DNA of 64,000 nt from Actinokineospora auranticolor (lineage in GTDB: Bacteria > Actinomycetota > Actinomycetes > Mycobacteriales > Pseudonocardiaceae), in contig NZ_PTIX01000018.1 in NCBI RefSeq assembly GCF_002934265.1, positions 62,001 to 126,000 on the forward strand. Direction: 5' to 3'. The translations under genes and the position numbers were made by a program. Below the pieces are notes generated by a model. The model was not told the origin of the DNA. It made no database searches and saw only the letters and a list, made by a program, of their open reading frames with translations. Shown one piece after another: positions 27,266 through 35,359 of this stretch. Numbering within the stretch: position 1 is the stretch's first letter; the number at the start of each line of letters is the position of its first letter.

Positions 27266-28531
27266 CTACCGTCCGCCGAGCGGACGCTCTTCCGGGGTAT
27301 CCCCGGCGTCGCCCTTGAGGTGCACGACCGAGGTGAAGCCCCACTCCTCCAGCCGACCCAGCTGAGCACCGAACTTGCCCCTGCGGCGGATCGGGGACAC
27401 CGCCCGGTCGCCGCCCGCGCGCAGCTCCCGCGCGGCGCCGGTGACCGTGGTCAACGGCACATCGGCCTCGTACAGCACCGCGACGCGCGCACCGGCCGCG
27501 ACGCCGCCGAGGATGTCGATGATGCGCTCGAAGCCGATGGAGAACCCGCAGGCGGGCACGTCGCGGCCCAGGGAGCGGCCGATGAGCTTGTCGTAGCGGC
27601 CGCCGCCCGCGATGGAGCCGCTGCTCGCCGGGTGGACGATCTCGAAGATCTGCCCGGTGTAGTAGCCCATGCCGCGCACCAGGGTCGGGTCGAATTCCCA
27701 GGTCAGGCCGTCGAGGGCGGCCAGCGCGGACGCGGTGGCGGTGAGGTCGGCGACGAACTCCTCCGGCGCGTTCGGCACGGCCGCCACGAGCCGCTTCTCC
27801 AGCGTCGCCGGGTCGCCGCCCTGGAGACTGGTGATGCTCTCCTGCAACCGGTCGATCGCGGCCCCGCCGAGCCCCCGGCCGGGCAGCTCGGCGCGCACGC
27901 CGTCCCAGCCGATCTTGTCGAGCTTGTCGAGGGTGATGAACAGCCCGCCCCAGGCCGCCTCGGGCAGACCGGCGGCCGCGGCCAGCGCGGAGAGGAACCG
28001 GCGGTCGGAGACGCGCACGGTGGCGCCGTCGAGGCCGGTGGCGGCCAGCGCCTCGGTGGTCGCCTCGATCAGCTCGACCTCGGCGAGCACGCTCTCCTCG
28101 CCCAGCATGTCGATGTCGCACTGGTAGAACTGGCGGTAGCGGCCCTTCTGCGGCCGCTCGGCCCGCCACACCGGACCGATCTGGAACGAGCGGAACGGCT
28201 GCGGCAGGGTGGCCTGGTTGTTGCCGTAGAAGCGGGTCAGCGGGACCGTGAGGTCGTAGCGCAGGCCCAGGTCGACCAGGTCGGTGAGGGTAATGTCGGC
28301 GGCGACGGTCTCGTCGAGGCCGCGGCGCAGCACCCGGTAGATCAGCTTCTCGTTCTCCCCGCCCTGACCGCCGGTCAGCCGCTCGATGTTCTCCAGCGCC
28401 GGGGTCTCGATGCGCTGGTAGCCGTAGCGGTGGTAGACGCCGGTGATCTTCGCCAGGACGTGGTCGCGCACGGCCACGGTCGCGGGCAGCAGGTCACGGG
28501 TGCCCCGGGCGGGGCTGTTGTCCATCTTCAC
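27266..28531 (-). CDS. hisS: Histidyl-tRNA synthetase (or close paralogue)
   Basis: This class II aminoacyl-tRNA synthetase charges tRNA-His. It begins with the typical RGTRDLLP. Motif 2 reads FQIGPVWRAERPQKGRYRQF, histidine-binding motifs include LVRGMGYYTGQIFE and AGGGRYDKLIG, and motif 3 reads GFSIGFERI. An anticodon-binding domain follows. Length is 421 residues. GTG 28531 has AGGAAG 7 bases upstream; ATG 28525 is the alternative. The usual actinobacterial hisS lies next to relA. Since this one does not, it could be a second copy, which cannot be judged from this window. Confidence 0.88.
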   Translation of the reverse strand: MKMDNSPARGTRDLLPATVAVRDHVLAKITGVYHRYGYQRIETPALENIERLTGGQGGENEKLIYRVLRRGLDETVAADITLTDLVDLGLRYDLTVPLTRFYGNNQATLPQPFRSFQIGPVWRAERPQKGRYRQFYQCDIDMLGEESVLAEVELIEATTEALAATGLDGATVRVSDRRFLSALAAAAGLPEAAWGGLFITLDKLDKIGWDGVRAELPGRGLGGAAIDRLQESITSLQGGDPATLEKRLVAAVPNAPEEFVADLTATASALAALDGLTWEFDPTLVRGMGYYTGQIFEIVHPASSGSIAGGGRYDKLIGRSLGRDVPACGFSIGFERIIDILGGVAAGARVAVLYEADVPLTTVTGAARELRAGGDRAVSPIRRRGKFGAQLGRLEEWGFTSVVHLKGDAGDTPEERPLGGR

Positions 28532-28621
28532 CGGTGGGCTTCCTCTTATCGGGGGGATATCGGCACGTCAACGCTACCGAGGACCGCACGCGGGTTTCCC
28601 GGCGGCCGTAGGCTGGCGGCC

Positions 28622-29665
28622 ATGGCACCGGCTGTGGAGATCGAGGTCGACGGCCGGGTGGTGCGGGTGTCCAATCCGGACAAGCCGTACTTCCCGGCGC
28701 TGGGCGTGGTCAAGCGCCAGGTAGTGGAGTACTTCCTGGCCGTGGGTCCGGGCATCCTGGGCGCGCTGCGCGACCGCCCGACCACGCTGGAGCGCTGGCC
28801 GGGCGGGGTGTTCGAGGGCGCGAAGCTGTCCACCCGCGGCGACCACACCGGCGACGCGTTCTACCAGAAGCGGATCCCCAAGGGCGCCCCCGACTACGTG
28901 GAGACCGCGCGCATCACGTTCCCCAGCGGCAGGCCCGCGGATGAGGTCTGCCCGACGGAACTGGCCGTGGTGGCCTGGGCCGCGAACCTGGGCACCCTGA
29001 CGTTCCACCCCTGGCCGGTGACCCGCGCGGCCGTCGACCACCCGGACCAGTTGCGCGTCGACCTGGACCCGCAGCCCGGCACCGACTTCGCCGACGCGGT
29101 CCCGGTGGCCTACGAGACCCGCGAGTTCCTGCGCTCCCTGGGCATGGACGCCTTCCCGAAGACCTCCGGCGGTCGGGGCGTGCACCTGTACGTGCCGATC
29201 GAGCCGCGTTGGACGTTCGTCGAGGCCCGCCGCGCGCTGATCGCCCTGGCCCGGGAGATGGAGCGCAGGCTGCCCGACCAGGTGACGGTGAGCTGGTGGA
29301 AGGAGGAGCGCGGCGAACGGGTCTTCGTCGACTTCAACCAGATGGCCCGCGACCGCACCATCGCGTCGGCCTACTCGGTGCGCCCCACCGCGCGGGCGCA
29401 GGTCTCGGCGCCGCTGACCTGGGCGGAACTGGCGGACGCGCGGCCGGAGGACTTCACCGTGCTGACCATGCCCGCCCGCTTCGCCGAGGTGGGCGACCTG
29501 CACGCCCCCATCCGCGACGCCGCGTACTCGCTGGAACCGCTGCTGGAACTGGTCGAGCGCCACGAGCGGGACCTGGGTCTCGGCGACCTGCCGTACCCGC
29601 CGGAGTACCCGAAGATGGCGGGCGAACCCAAGCGCGTCCAACCGTCCAAGGCGCGCGACGACTAG
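28622..29665 (+). CDS. LigD-type polymerase domain protein (Prim-PolC-like)
   Basis: This is a stand-alone archaeo-eukaryotic primase-type polymerase of 347 residues without ligase or nuclease domains. Motifs seen are NPDKPYFP near the N-terminus, LRVDLDPQPG with the metal-binding DxD (about residue 142), SGGRGVHLYVPI and VFVDFNQMARDRTIASAYS. In mycobacteria, from memory, a protein of this size (Prim-PolC, Rv3730c) works with LigC in short-gap base-excision repair. An ATP-dependent LigC-like ligase gene lies 6 kb downstream here. Its stop overlaps the stop of the convergent Nudix gene by 3 bases. Confidence 0.9.
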   Translation: MAPAVEIEVDGRVVRVSNPDKPYFPALGVVKRQVVEYFLAVGPGILGALRDRPTTLERWPGGVFEGAKLSTRGDHTGDAFYQKRIPKGAPDYVETARITFPSGRPADEVCPTELAVVAWAANLGTLTFHPWPVTRAAVDHPDQLRVDLDPQPGTDFADAVPVAYETREFLRSLGMDAFPKTSGGRGVHLYVPIEPRWTFVEARRALIALAREMERRLPDQVTVSWWKEERGERVFVDFNQMARDRTIASAYSVRPTARAQVSAPLTWAELADARPEDFTVLTMPARFAEVGDLHAPIRDAAYSLEPLLELVERHERDLGLGDLPYPPEYPKMAGEPKRVQPSKARDD

Positions 29666-30192
29666 CGGGTCGCCAGGTAGGTGCCCAGTGCGGTCAGGGT
29701 GGGGCCGTCGGTGAGCTCGCCGCGGGCGACCAGCGCCGGGAAGTCGGCCAGCGGGACCCACTCGACGCGGTGGGCCTCGGTGGGGTCGGGCGCGCCGTCG
29801 AGCACCGCGCCGGTCGCGGTGAAGAGGTGGAACCGCGCGGTGCTGATGCCGTTCATCGGCTGGTAGGCAACCAAAGGCTCGATCCTCCCGACCCGGTGGC
29901 CGGTCTCCTCGTGGACCTCCCGGACCGCCGCCGCGGCCGGGTCCTCACCCTCGTCGACCCAGCCCGCCGGGATCTCCCAGCCCCACCGGTCGCCGATGAA
30001 CCTGTGGCGCCACAGCAGCAGCACCCGCCCGGCGTCCACGACCACCGCCCCCGCCGACTCGCGCGGGAACCGCAGCACGTGGTGCTCGAACGGTGCCCTG
30101 CCCGGGATCTCGACCTCGTCCAAGTCGACGTTGACCCACGGCGACGCGTAGACGCGACGCGTGCCGTGCACGGTCCACTGTGTGGCCCCCAT
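29662..30192 (-). CDS. Nudix hydrolase (ADP-ribose pyrophosphatase-like)
   Basis: This 176-residue protein has a complete Nudix box, GWVDEGEDPAAAAVREVHEETG, that matches G-x5-E-x7-REUxEExG (it is written here only as the pattern span at about residues 75-98). The surrounding fold (EHHVLRFPRESAGAVVV, ITARFHLF-like STARFHLFTATGA) resembles ADP-sugar pyrophosphatases. The substrate cannot be read from the sequence. It is convergent with the Prim-PolC-like gene and shares the CTAG of the stop codons. Confidence 0.9.
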   Translation of the reverse strand: MGATQWTVHGTRRVYASPWVNVDLDEVEIPGRAPFEHHVLRFPRESAGAVVVDAGRVLLLWRHRFIGDRWGWEIPAGWVDEGEDPAAAAVREVHEETGHRVGRIEPLVAYQPMNGISTARFHLFTATGAVLDGAPDPTEAHRVEWVPLADFPALVARGELTDGPTLTALGTYLATR

Positions 30193-30405
30193 GTGATCGA
30201 CACTACCGACATTCCACAGTGTCCGGGTCGCGGACCGTGACCGGTGGCGCGCGGGCAGAACACCTTACGGGGGAATGCGGGGGCCCGCACCGAAGTTGCT
30301 CCATCCGGTTGACCGGCGGGCCGGGAACTGGTTCGGATCAGCGGCATCCGTCGGTGGACGACCTACACTCCGAGTACGGCACCGGCCACCAGGAAGGGGA
30401 ACTCC

Positions 30406-30600
30406 ATGACGGACAGCTACGTCGTTCGCTATGTCGGCGGTCCCCTGGACGGCCGGGTCGACACCCTGGCCACGGTCCCCGGCGACCCGCGGTCGACCGT
30501 CACCCACGTGCACCTGCACGGCGGCCCCAAGATCGTGCACCACTACGACCTGCACTACGCGCTCGAGTACGGCTGCGAGTACCGCCTCCGCGAGATCTGA
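30406..30600 (+). CDS. Small conserved-looking hypothetical protein (64 aa)
   Basis: The peptide begins MTDSYVVRYVGGPLDGRVDT and contains several His (THVHLHGGPKIVHHYDLHYA), ending in YRLREI. ATG 30406 is preceded by AGGAAGGGGAACTCC, a good ribosome-binding site. Codon usage is typical of real genes here. It has no signal peptide or membrane segment. I do not recognise a function. The His-rich middle could bind metal, but that is speculation. Confidence 0.72.
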   Translation: MTDSYVVRYVGGPLDGRVDTLATVPGDPRSTVTHVHLHGGPKIVHHYDLHYALEYGCEYRLREI

Positions 30601-30622
30601 CCGGTCCACTCGCGACGGTCGG

Positions 30623-30826
30623 CTAGTGCGCGGGCACGCCGCCGATGATGAGCACGCACAGCTCGCAGCGCGGCCCGTCGGGCGCCCCGCCCGCCAGGTC
30701 CGGGGGCGCCGCGTGCGTGCACGACGCGCGGTAGTGCTGGTGCGCGAGACGGCTGCCCGCGACCATGGGGAACGCGTGCAGAACGCCGTCGTAGCAGCTC
30801 CGCCACCACAAGTACCGGACGCTCAT
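30623..30826 (-). CDS. Small Cys-rich hypothetical protein (67 aa)
   Basis: The peptide reads MSVRYLWWRSCYDGVLHAFP and later has ASCTHAAPPD and the pair CELC near the C-terminus. The spacing of Cys and His resembles small actinobacterial zinc-ribbon proteins of the type R-x2-C-x-H then CxxC. ATG 30826 was chosen because the similarity to that pattern begins there. The ribosome-binding site is weak. Function is unknown and convergent placement next to the 64-residue gene gives no hint. Confidence 0.55.
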   Translation of the reverse strand: MSVRYLWWRSCYDGVLHAFPMVAGSRLAHQHYRASCTHAAPPDLAGGAPDGPRCELCVLIIGGVPAH

Positions 30827-30949
30827 CACCGCAGAAAGTAGGTCGCCTCGCCCGATTCGGCACGTTGGGCCGCCCGAACAGGTGACTGTCGTACCCACCG
30901 GGCACACTGTGCCGCTGTCAGGGCAGCAAGATCGAAAGGGCGGGCACCC

Positions 30950-31582
30950 ATGGCCAAGTCGCTAACCCCGGAGGACATCGACCGGTTGCGCGCCGCGCTG
31001 GCGGACAACAAGCCCACCCCGGTCTGGTTCACCGAGGCGGCGGTCGGCGTGGCCACCGGGCAGCAGGCCAAGGTCATCGCCTTCGACGAGCCCGCGGAGG
31101 GCGATTTCATCCAGGTCCGACCCAACGGTTCCCGGGACGTCCTGCAGTTCTCCCCGGCGGAGCTGACGGCGGTGAAGCCGCCCGCCAAGCCCGCCACCCC
31201 CAGGCCCCGCCCCCGCCCGACCGTCCCCGAGCCCGTGGACTCGCCCGAAGAGGTGGTCCAGGGCATCGAACCCGGCAGCCCCACTCCCACCACCCGCCAA
31301 CCCAAGCCCCGCAAGCAGCAACCGACGGAGATCACCGTCACCCTCCACGCCACCCCCGAGGGCGAGTGGTCGGTGGACGTCCTGGTCGGCAAGAAGCGCA
31401 CGGTCCGCTGGGAACCGGTCACGGCGGGGGACATCGCCAAGGCCGCCAAACACCTACCCCCGGCCGTCGGGGAGGCCATCGAAGGCGCCCTGACCACCGC
31501 CCGAGAACGAGGCCTCCAGCGGGTCGAGGAGTTGAAGGCCCAACTGGAAGCCGCCCAACGAGCCCTCCGTGACCTCGGCTAG
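30950..31582 (+). CDS. Conserved actinobacterial hypothetical protein, DUF6319-like
   Basis: This 210-residue protein has an N-terminal domain (MAKSLTPEDIDRLRAALAD, then VWFTEAAVGVATGQQAKVI and EGDFIQVRPNGSRDVLQF). A Pro/Arg-rich linker lies at about residues 80-125. The C-terminal part is rich in helix ([20 protein letters not shown]) and may form a coiled coil. I recall similar proteins as the DUF6319 family, but the name is tentative. ATG 30950 follows AAAGGGCGGGC-like purines. No enzymatic motif is seen. It stands alone before a 620-base gap. Confidence 0.78.
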   Translation: MAKSLTPEDIDRLRAALADNKPTPVWFTEAAVGVATGQQAKVIAFDEPAEGDFIQVRPNGSRDVLQFSPAELTAVKPPAKPATPRPRPRPTVPEPVDSPEEVVQGIEPGSPTPTTRQPKPRKQQPTEITVTLHATPEGEWSVDVLVGKKRTVRWEPVTAGDIAKAAKHLPPAVGEAIEGALTTARERGLQRVEELKAQLEAAQRALRDLG

Positions 31583-31910
31583 ACCCCGTCGGGCTGTCCT
31601 GGGCCACCGCTCACCAGCACAACACACCTACACCAACACGCTCGCACTCTCACGCCGCGTTTGGCGCTCCCAACCACACGCCTTCGGCCCCCACGACCAC
31701 CACTTCCGACCCCACCCCGCTCATCGCGCACCTTGACCGAACACCTCTCGCGCTGCTCCGTGCCTTCACTCATCGGCACAACGCTCTTGCGCTCCACGCC
31801 CGCTGCTCTCACACGCCCGCCGCTCTCACACGCCCGCCCTGCCGCCCACCCACAGCGCACAGCGCTTTTCCCACCACCCAACCGCCACTTCGATCCCACA
31901 CCGCCCGCCA

Positions 31911-32103
31911 GCGCAACGCGCCTCCACCAACCTTGATCAGGTGGACTCGCTTGGTGTGGGGCAGAAGGATGGTCGTAAACTCGCTCCGGTGAGTGGGGCT
32001 TCCCTTCAGCCCCACCCGCGGTCCCACTAGACCACCCTTCTTAGGGGTCCCCGCGCCAAGCGAGTTCACCTGATCAAGGCCCCCACGCAATTCGCGAAGA
32101 GCC
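31911..32103. repeat. Intergenic structured repeat, copy 2
   Basis: The gap 31583-32207 has no gene. In this element the outer stem pairs 31931-31961 with 32049-32079 over 31 positions, with only G-U type exceptions if read as plus-strand RNA. An inner hairpin has arms GTGGGGCT and AGCCCCAC. Architecture and flanks match copy 1 at 6053-6246, with compensating differences in both stems. The first part of the gap (31583-31910) is C-rich and I see nothing in it. Confidence 0.68.
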
Positions 32104-32138
32104 AGAGCACGAACGACCTCAGCGATCTTCGACGCCCG

Positions 32139-32181
32139 GCGAGTTCACCAGATCAAGGCCCCACGCAACTCGCGAAGAGCC
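32139..32181. repeat. Partial third copy of the structured repeat (3' arm and tail only)
   Basis: The segment repeats 32060-32103 with few changes: GCGAGTTCACC, then GATCAAGGCCCC, then ACTCGCGAAGAGCC. It is a 79-base-spaced tandem duplication of the 3' end of copy 2, without a 5' pairing arm. Confidence 0.65.
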
Positions 32182-32207
32182 GAGCCACAACCCCGCGGCA
32201 GCCCGAC

Positions 32208-33749
32208 TCACGGAGGGCAGACGGTCCCGTCCCGAGGAACCTTCCCCTCCACCAAGAACCCCGAAGCCGCCTCCGTAGCGCACGTCGAGAACCCGAGCGC
32301 CCCATGCCCAGCCCCCTGCCACGTCACCAGCGACGCCGTGGCCAACTGCTGCGCCGCCCGCTCCGTCCCCGACAACGGCGTGACCGGATCCACCGACGTC
32401 CCCAGCACCACCATCGGCGGCGCCCCCGATGCGCTCGGCGCCGCCACCGGCCGCGACGGCACCGGCCACGGGCTGCACACCGCCAGCCACTCCGCCGTCA
32501 ACGCCCCGAACAGCGGGAACCGCCGGTTCCAGTCCGCCGAGGCCCCCGTCATCGCCTGCGTCGACAGCCGCGACTTCGTGTCGTTGCACCGGGTCACCAG
32601 TCCGGCGTCGAACACCGCGGGCACCCGTTCCTTCCCCAGGACCGCAGGCGACACCAACGCCACCAACCCGTCCGGCGACCCCCCACGCGCAGCCGCCAGC
32701 GCCGCCGAGAGCGCGGGCCAGGAAGCGCGATCGGACAGACCGACCTGCACCGCCCGCAACACCACCCCCGGACTCAGCTCCAACTCCTCATCCGAGGACA
32801 CCAGCGGATCCGACGCCGCCCGGTTCAGCACATCGGTCAGCGCCTGCCGCGCCTGCGACCCCAGCTCGCACCCGCGTTGCGCGCAGTCGTCCGCGAACGC
32901 CCCGAACGCCTTGTCCGACGCCTCCGCCACCCCCTCCAGCGCCACCACGGCGTCCTGGTTCGGATCCGGCAGCCCGTCGAGCACCATCCGGCCGACGCGG
33001 TCGGGGAAGCGCTCCGCGTACACGGTCAGCACCCGCGAGCCCTCGCCGTGCCCGATCGCGTGCAGCTTGTCCACGCCGAGCGCGGCGCGCACCGACTCGG
33101 CGTCGCCCGCCGTGCGCCACGTGTCCAGCGACGGCAGGCGGGTCTCCAGCGTGATCGAGCACTGCTGCCCGGCCGTGCGCGCCTGGTCGACCAGGCCCTC
33201 GACGTCCAGTGCCCGGGGGTCCGCGTCGACGATCGCCGCCCGCACCTCCTCCGGCACGCACGACACCGGGTCGGACCGCCCGGTCCCGCGCCGGTCGAGG
33301 CCGATCAGGGAGAACCTGGTCAGCAGCTCCTTCGGCAGCGTCCGCGCGAGCCGCGCCGCGTACCGGCTGCCGGGGAGGCCGTCGACGTCGTTGAGCACCA
33401 GGACCGGGATCGGTCCGCTGCCCGCGCGCAGCACGGCCATGCGGACGGTGCCGCGGCCCGGCGCGTACGGGGAGTCGAGGACGCCGTTCACCCGGCCGCA
33501 GCTCAGCGGCACGTCCGGTGTCGGGGTGAGCCCGGGGATGGCCTCCGGCGGGCACGGCGTCCAGTTGATCGACGCGGCCTTCGGCTCGGTCAGCGGCGGC
33601 AGCGGCGCCGGTCCCGTGCTGCTCGGCGTCCCCGCCCCGCCACCGGTGTCGCCGTCGTTGACCACGATGCCCGGCCGGTTCGACGGGCCCGCGGTGCACG
33701 CGGCGAGCAGTACCAGCGGCAGCAGCGCGACACCGCGACCGACCTTCAC
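32208..33749 (-). CDS. Alpha/beta-hydrolase-fold lipoprotein (TAP-like) lacking the nucleophile Ser
   Basis: This 513-residue exported lipoprotein has signal peptide and lipobox (PLVLLAACTAG, Cys at about 18). It matches actinobacterial TAP/SlpD-type peptidases: FSLIGLDRRGTGRSDPVSC, ERFPDRVGRMVLDG and the C-terminal VVLGTSVDPVTPLSGTERA and GAGHGALG that give the Asp and His. The nucleophile elbow, normally GxSxG (for example GYSYG), reads GHGEGS, so the expected Ser is Gly. It may be a binding protein or use the shifted Ser. From memory, an orthologous hydrolase (Rv2672) lies next to RibD in mycobacteria. Confidence 0.88.
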   Translation of the reverse strand: MKVGRGVALLPLVLLAACTAGPSNRPGIVVNDGDTGGGAGTPSSTGPAPLPPLTEPKAASINWTPCPPEAIPGLTPTPDVPLSCGRVNGVLDSPYAPGRGTVRMAVLRAGSGPIPVLVLNDVDGLPGSRYAARLARTLPKELLTRFSLIGLDRRGTGRSDPVSCVPEEVRAAIVDADPRALDVEGLVDQARTAGQQCSITLETRLPSLDTWRTAGDAESVRAALGVDKLHAIGHGEGSRVLTVYAERFPDRVGRMVLDGLPDPNQDAVVALEGVAEASDKAFGAFADDCAQRGCELGSQARQALTDVLNRAASDPLVSSDEELELSPGVVLRAVQVGLSDRASWPALSAALAAARGGSPDGLVALVSPAVLGKERVPAVFDAGLVTRCNDTKSRLSTQAMTGASADWNRRFPLFGALTAEWLAVCSPWPVPSRPVAAPSASGAPPMVVLGTSVDPVTPLSGTERAAQQLATASLVTWQGAGHGALGFSTCATEAASGFLVEGKVPRDGTVCPP

Positions 33750-33817
33750 GCCTGCGTGTCCTCCCGTCGAGCTGTCCTACCGGGACCCAACCTTGCCACG
33801 CGCAGGGTGAGGCGCGG

Positions 33818-34786
33818 GTGAGCGGGCAATTCATAGGATGTCTCCGCGTTCGCTGCCGTAGTGTGCTCGCCGTGGCCGTGGTGCGCATCGATTCCGGGAG
33901 ATCCCGTCTGCCCAGGTGGTCCGCGGTGCTCGCGGGCGCGCCCGCGAGGGTCGGCGCGGTCCCGCCGACGGTGCAGGTCCTCATCGCCATCGTCAGCGTC
34001 CAAGTGGGCGCGGCCGTCGCCAAGCAGCTGTTCACCGCCGCGGGCGCCGCGGGCGCGGTCACCCTGCGGCTCGGCCTCGCCGCCGTGGTGTTCGTGCTGC
34101 TGTGGCGGCCGTCGCTCAAGCTCAACCGGCACGCGCTGCCGGTGATCCTCGGCTACGGCGCCGTGCTCGGCACCATGAACCTCTGCTTCTACCTGGCCAT
34201 CGAGCGCATCCCGCTGGGCATCGCCGTCACCGTCGAGTTCCTCGGCCCGCTGGCCGTGGCGCTGGTCGGCTCCCGCCGCTGGCTCGACGGCCTGTGGGCG
34301 CTGCTGGCCGCGGCGGGCGTGGTCCTGCTGTCGCAGACCGGCGGTGACGCCGACCTGGTCGGCCTGCTGTTCGCCCTGGCCGCGGGCGCCTGCTGGGCCT
34401 TCTACATCCTGCTCGGCGCCGCCCTCGGCAGCCGCACCACCGACGGCTCCGGCCTGGCGCTGGCCTCGGTCGTGGCCGCCGCGCTGGTGGTCCCGTTCGG
34501 CGTCGCCGACGCGGGCACCACGCTGCTGGAGCCGTCGGTGCTGGTCGCGGGCCTCGGTGTGGCCCTGATGTCCTCGGTGGTCCCGTACTCGCTGGAGCTC
34601 AAGGCGCTGCGCAGCCTGCCGCCCCGGGTCTTCGGCGTCCTGATGAGCCTCGAACCGGCCGTCGCCGCCCTCGCGGGCCTGGTGGTGCTGGGCGAGGCGC
34701 TGCGCCCCACCCAGTGGGTCGCCATCTGCTGCGTGGTCGCCGCCTCGGCGGGCGCGACCCGCTACGGCCGCCCCAAGCCGGAGTAG
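33818..34786 (+). CDS. EamA-family exporter, RhtA-like
   Basis: This 322-residue inner-membrane protein has ten predicted hydrophobic segments from about residue 50, starting VQVLIAIVSVQVGAAVAKQLF and ending VAICCVVAASAGATRY. The pattern AVTLRLGLAAVVFVLLWRP and FYLAIERIPLGIAVTVEFLG is that of RhtA-type threonine/homoserine exporters, so amino-acid or metabolite efflux is likely. GTG 33818 has GGTGAGG with 6-base spacing. Shorter starts at GTG 33863 or 33872 are possible because the first 45 residues are atypical. It is divergent from the hydrolase gene and nearly abuts the convergent lectin gene. Confidence 0.87.
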   Translation: MSGQFIGCLRVRCRSVLAVAVVRIDSGRSRLPRWSAVLAGAPARVGAVPPTVQVLIAIVSVQVGAAVAKQLFTAAGAAGAVTLRLGLAAVVFVLLWRPSLKLNRHALPVILGYGAVLGTMNLCFYLAIERIPLGIAVTVEFLGPLAVALVGSRRWLDGLWALLAAAGVVLLSQTGGDADLVGLLFALAAGACWAFYILLGAALGSRTTDGSGLALASVVAAALVVPFGVADAGTTLLEPSVLVAGLGVALMSSVVPYSLELKALRSLPPRVFGVLMSLEPAVAALAGLVVLGEALRPTQWVAICCVVAASAGATRYGRPKPE

Positions 34787-34787
34787 G

Positions 34788-35249
34788 TCAGCCGATCGTC
34801 CAGCGCTGGTTCGGGTTGCGGTACTGGCTGCACTCGCCGGTGAAGGCGGCCTTGTCCGCGGGCGAGCTGTCCAGGCACCGGCCCGACCAGGCGTTGCGGA
34901 TGACGACCTCCTCGCCGTCCGGGACCGCCAGGTAGTCGATCCGCCAGTCCTGCAACGCCGCGCCCACGCACGCCTGCGTGTGCACGGGGGCGTTCACCTC
35001 GCCGGTCAGGCAGTTGCCGTTCGCCTCACCTACGACCTCGACGCTGCCACCGGTCTTGGGCCGCAGCGTCCATTGTTGGTTCTGCGCCTCCCCGCACCCG
35101 GCCACGTGCACGGAGTTGTCGCGCGTCGCGTGGTCCAGGCAGAGCCCCGTGTCGGCCTTGCTCACGAGGTGGACCGGTCCGGGGCCCGCCGCGGCGGCGG
35201 GGGTGGCGAGCAGGAGAGCGGCTGCGGCGGTGAGAACGTAGCGGTGCAC
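34788..35249 (-). CDS. Secreted ricin-type beta-trefoil lectin domain protein
   Basis: This 153-residue protein has a Sec signal peptide (VLTAAAALLLATPAAAAGPG) followed by a single beta-trefoil. QxW-type repeats are visible as NQQW, LQDW and NQRW, with paired Cys in GLCLDH, VAGCGEA, GNCLTG, QACVGA, GRCLDS and TGECSQ. It probably binds a polysaccharide outside the cell. GTG 35249 follows GGAAGG. There is no catalytic domain, unusual but known for this family in actinomycetes. Confidence 0.88.
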   Translation of the reverse strand: MHRYVLTAAAALLLATPAAAAGPGPVHLVSKADTGLCLDHATRDNSVHVAGCGEAQNQQWTLRPKTGGSVEVVGEANGNCLTGEVNAPVHTQACVGAALQDWRIDYLAVPDGEEVVIRNAWSGRCLDSSPADKAAFTGECSQYRNPNQRWTIG

Positions 35250-35359
35250 GGGCGTCGGCCTTCCGGTTGGGTGTCCACAGGTGACGCCCGTGATCTATCG
35301 GACTCGCGGCACCGTCTCAACGCGACACCCGAGCCAACCGCCCGACCGGGGGACCAGGG

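Noticed and set aside
28894..29761. Antisense frames opposite the Prim-PolC-like gene
   Set aside because: They lack motifs and starts, while the plus strand shows the complete polymerase-domain motif set.
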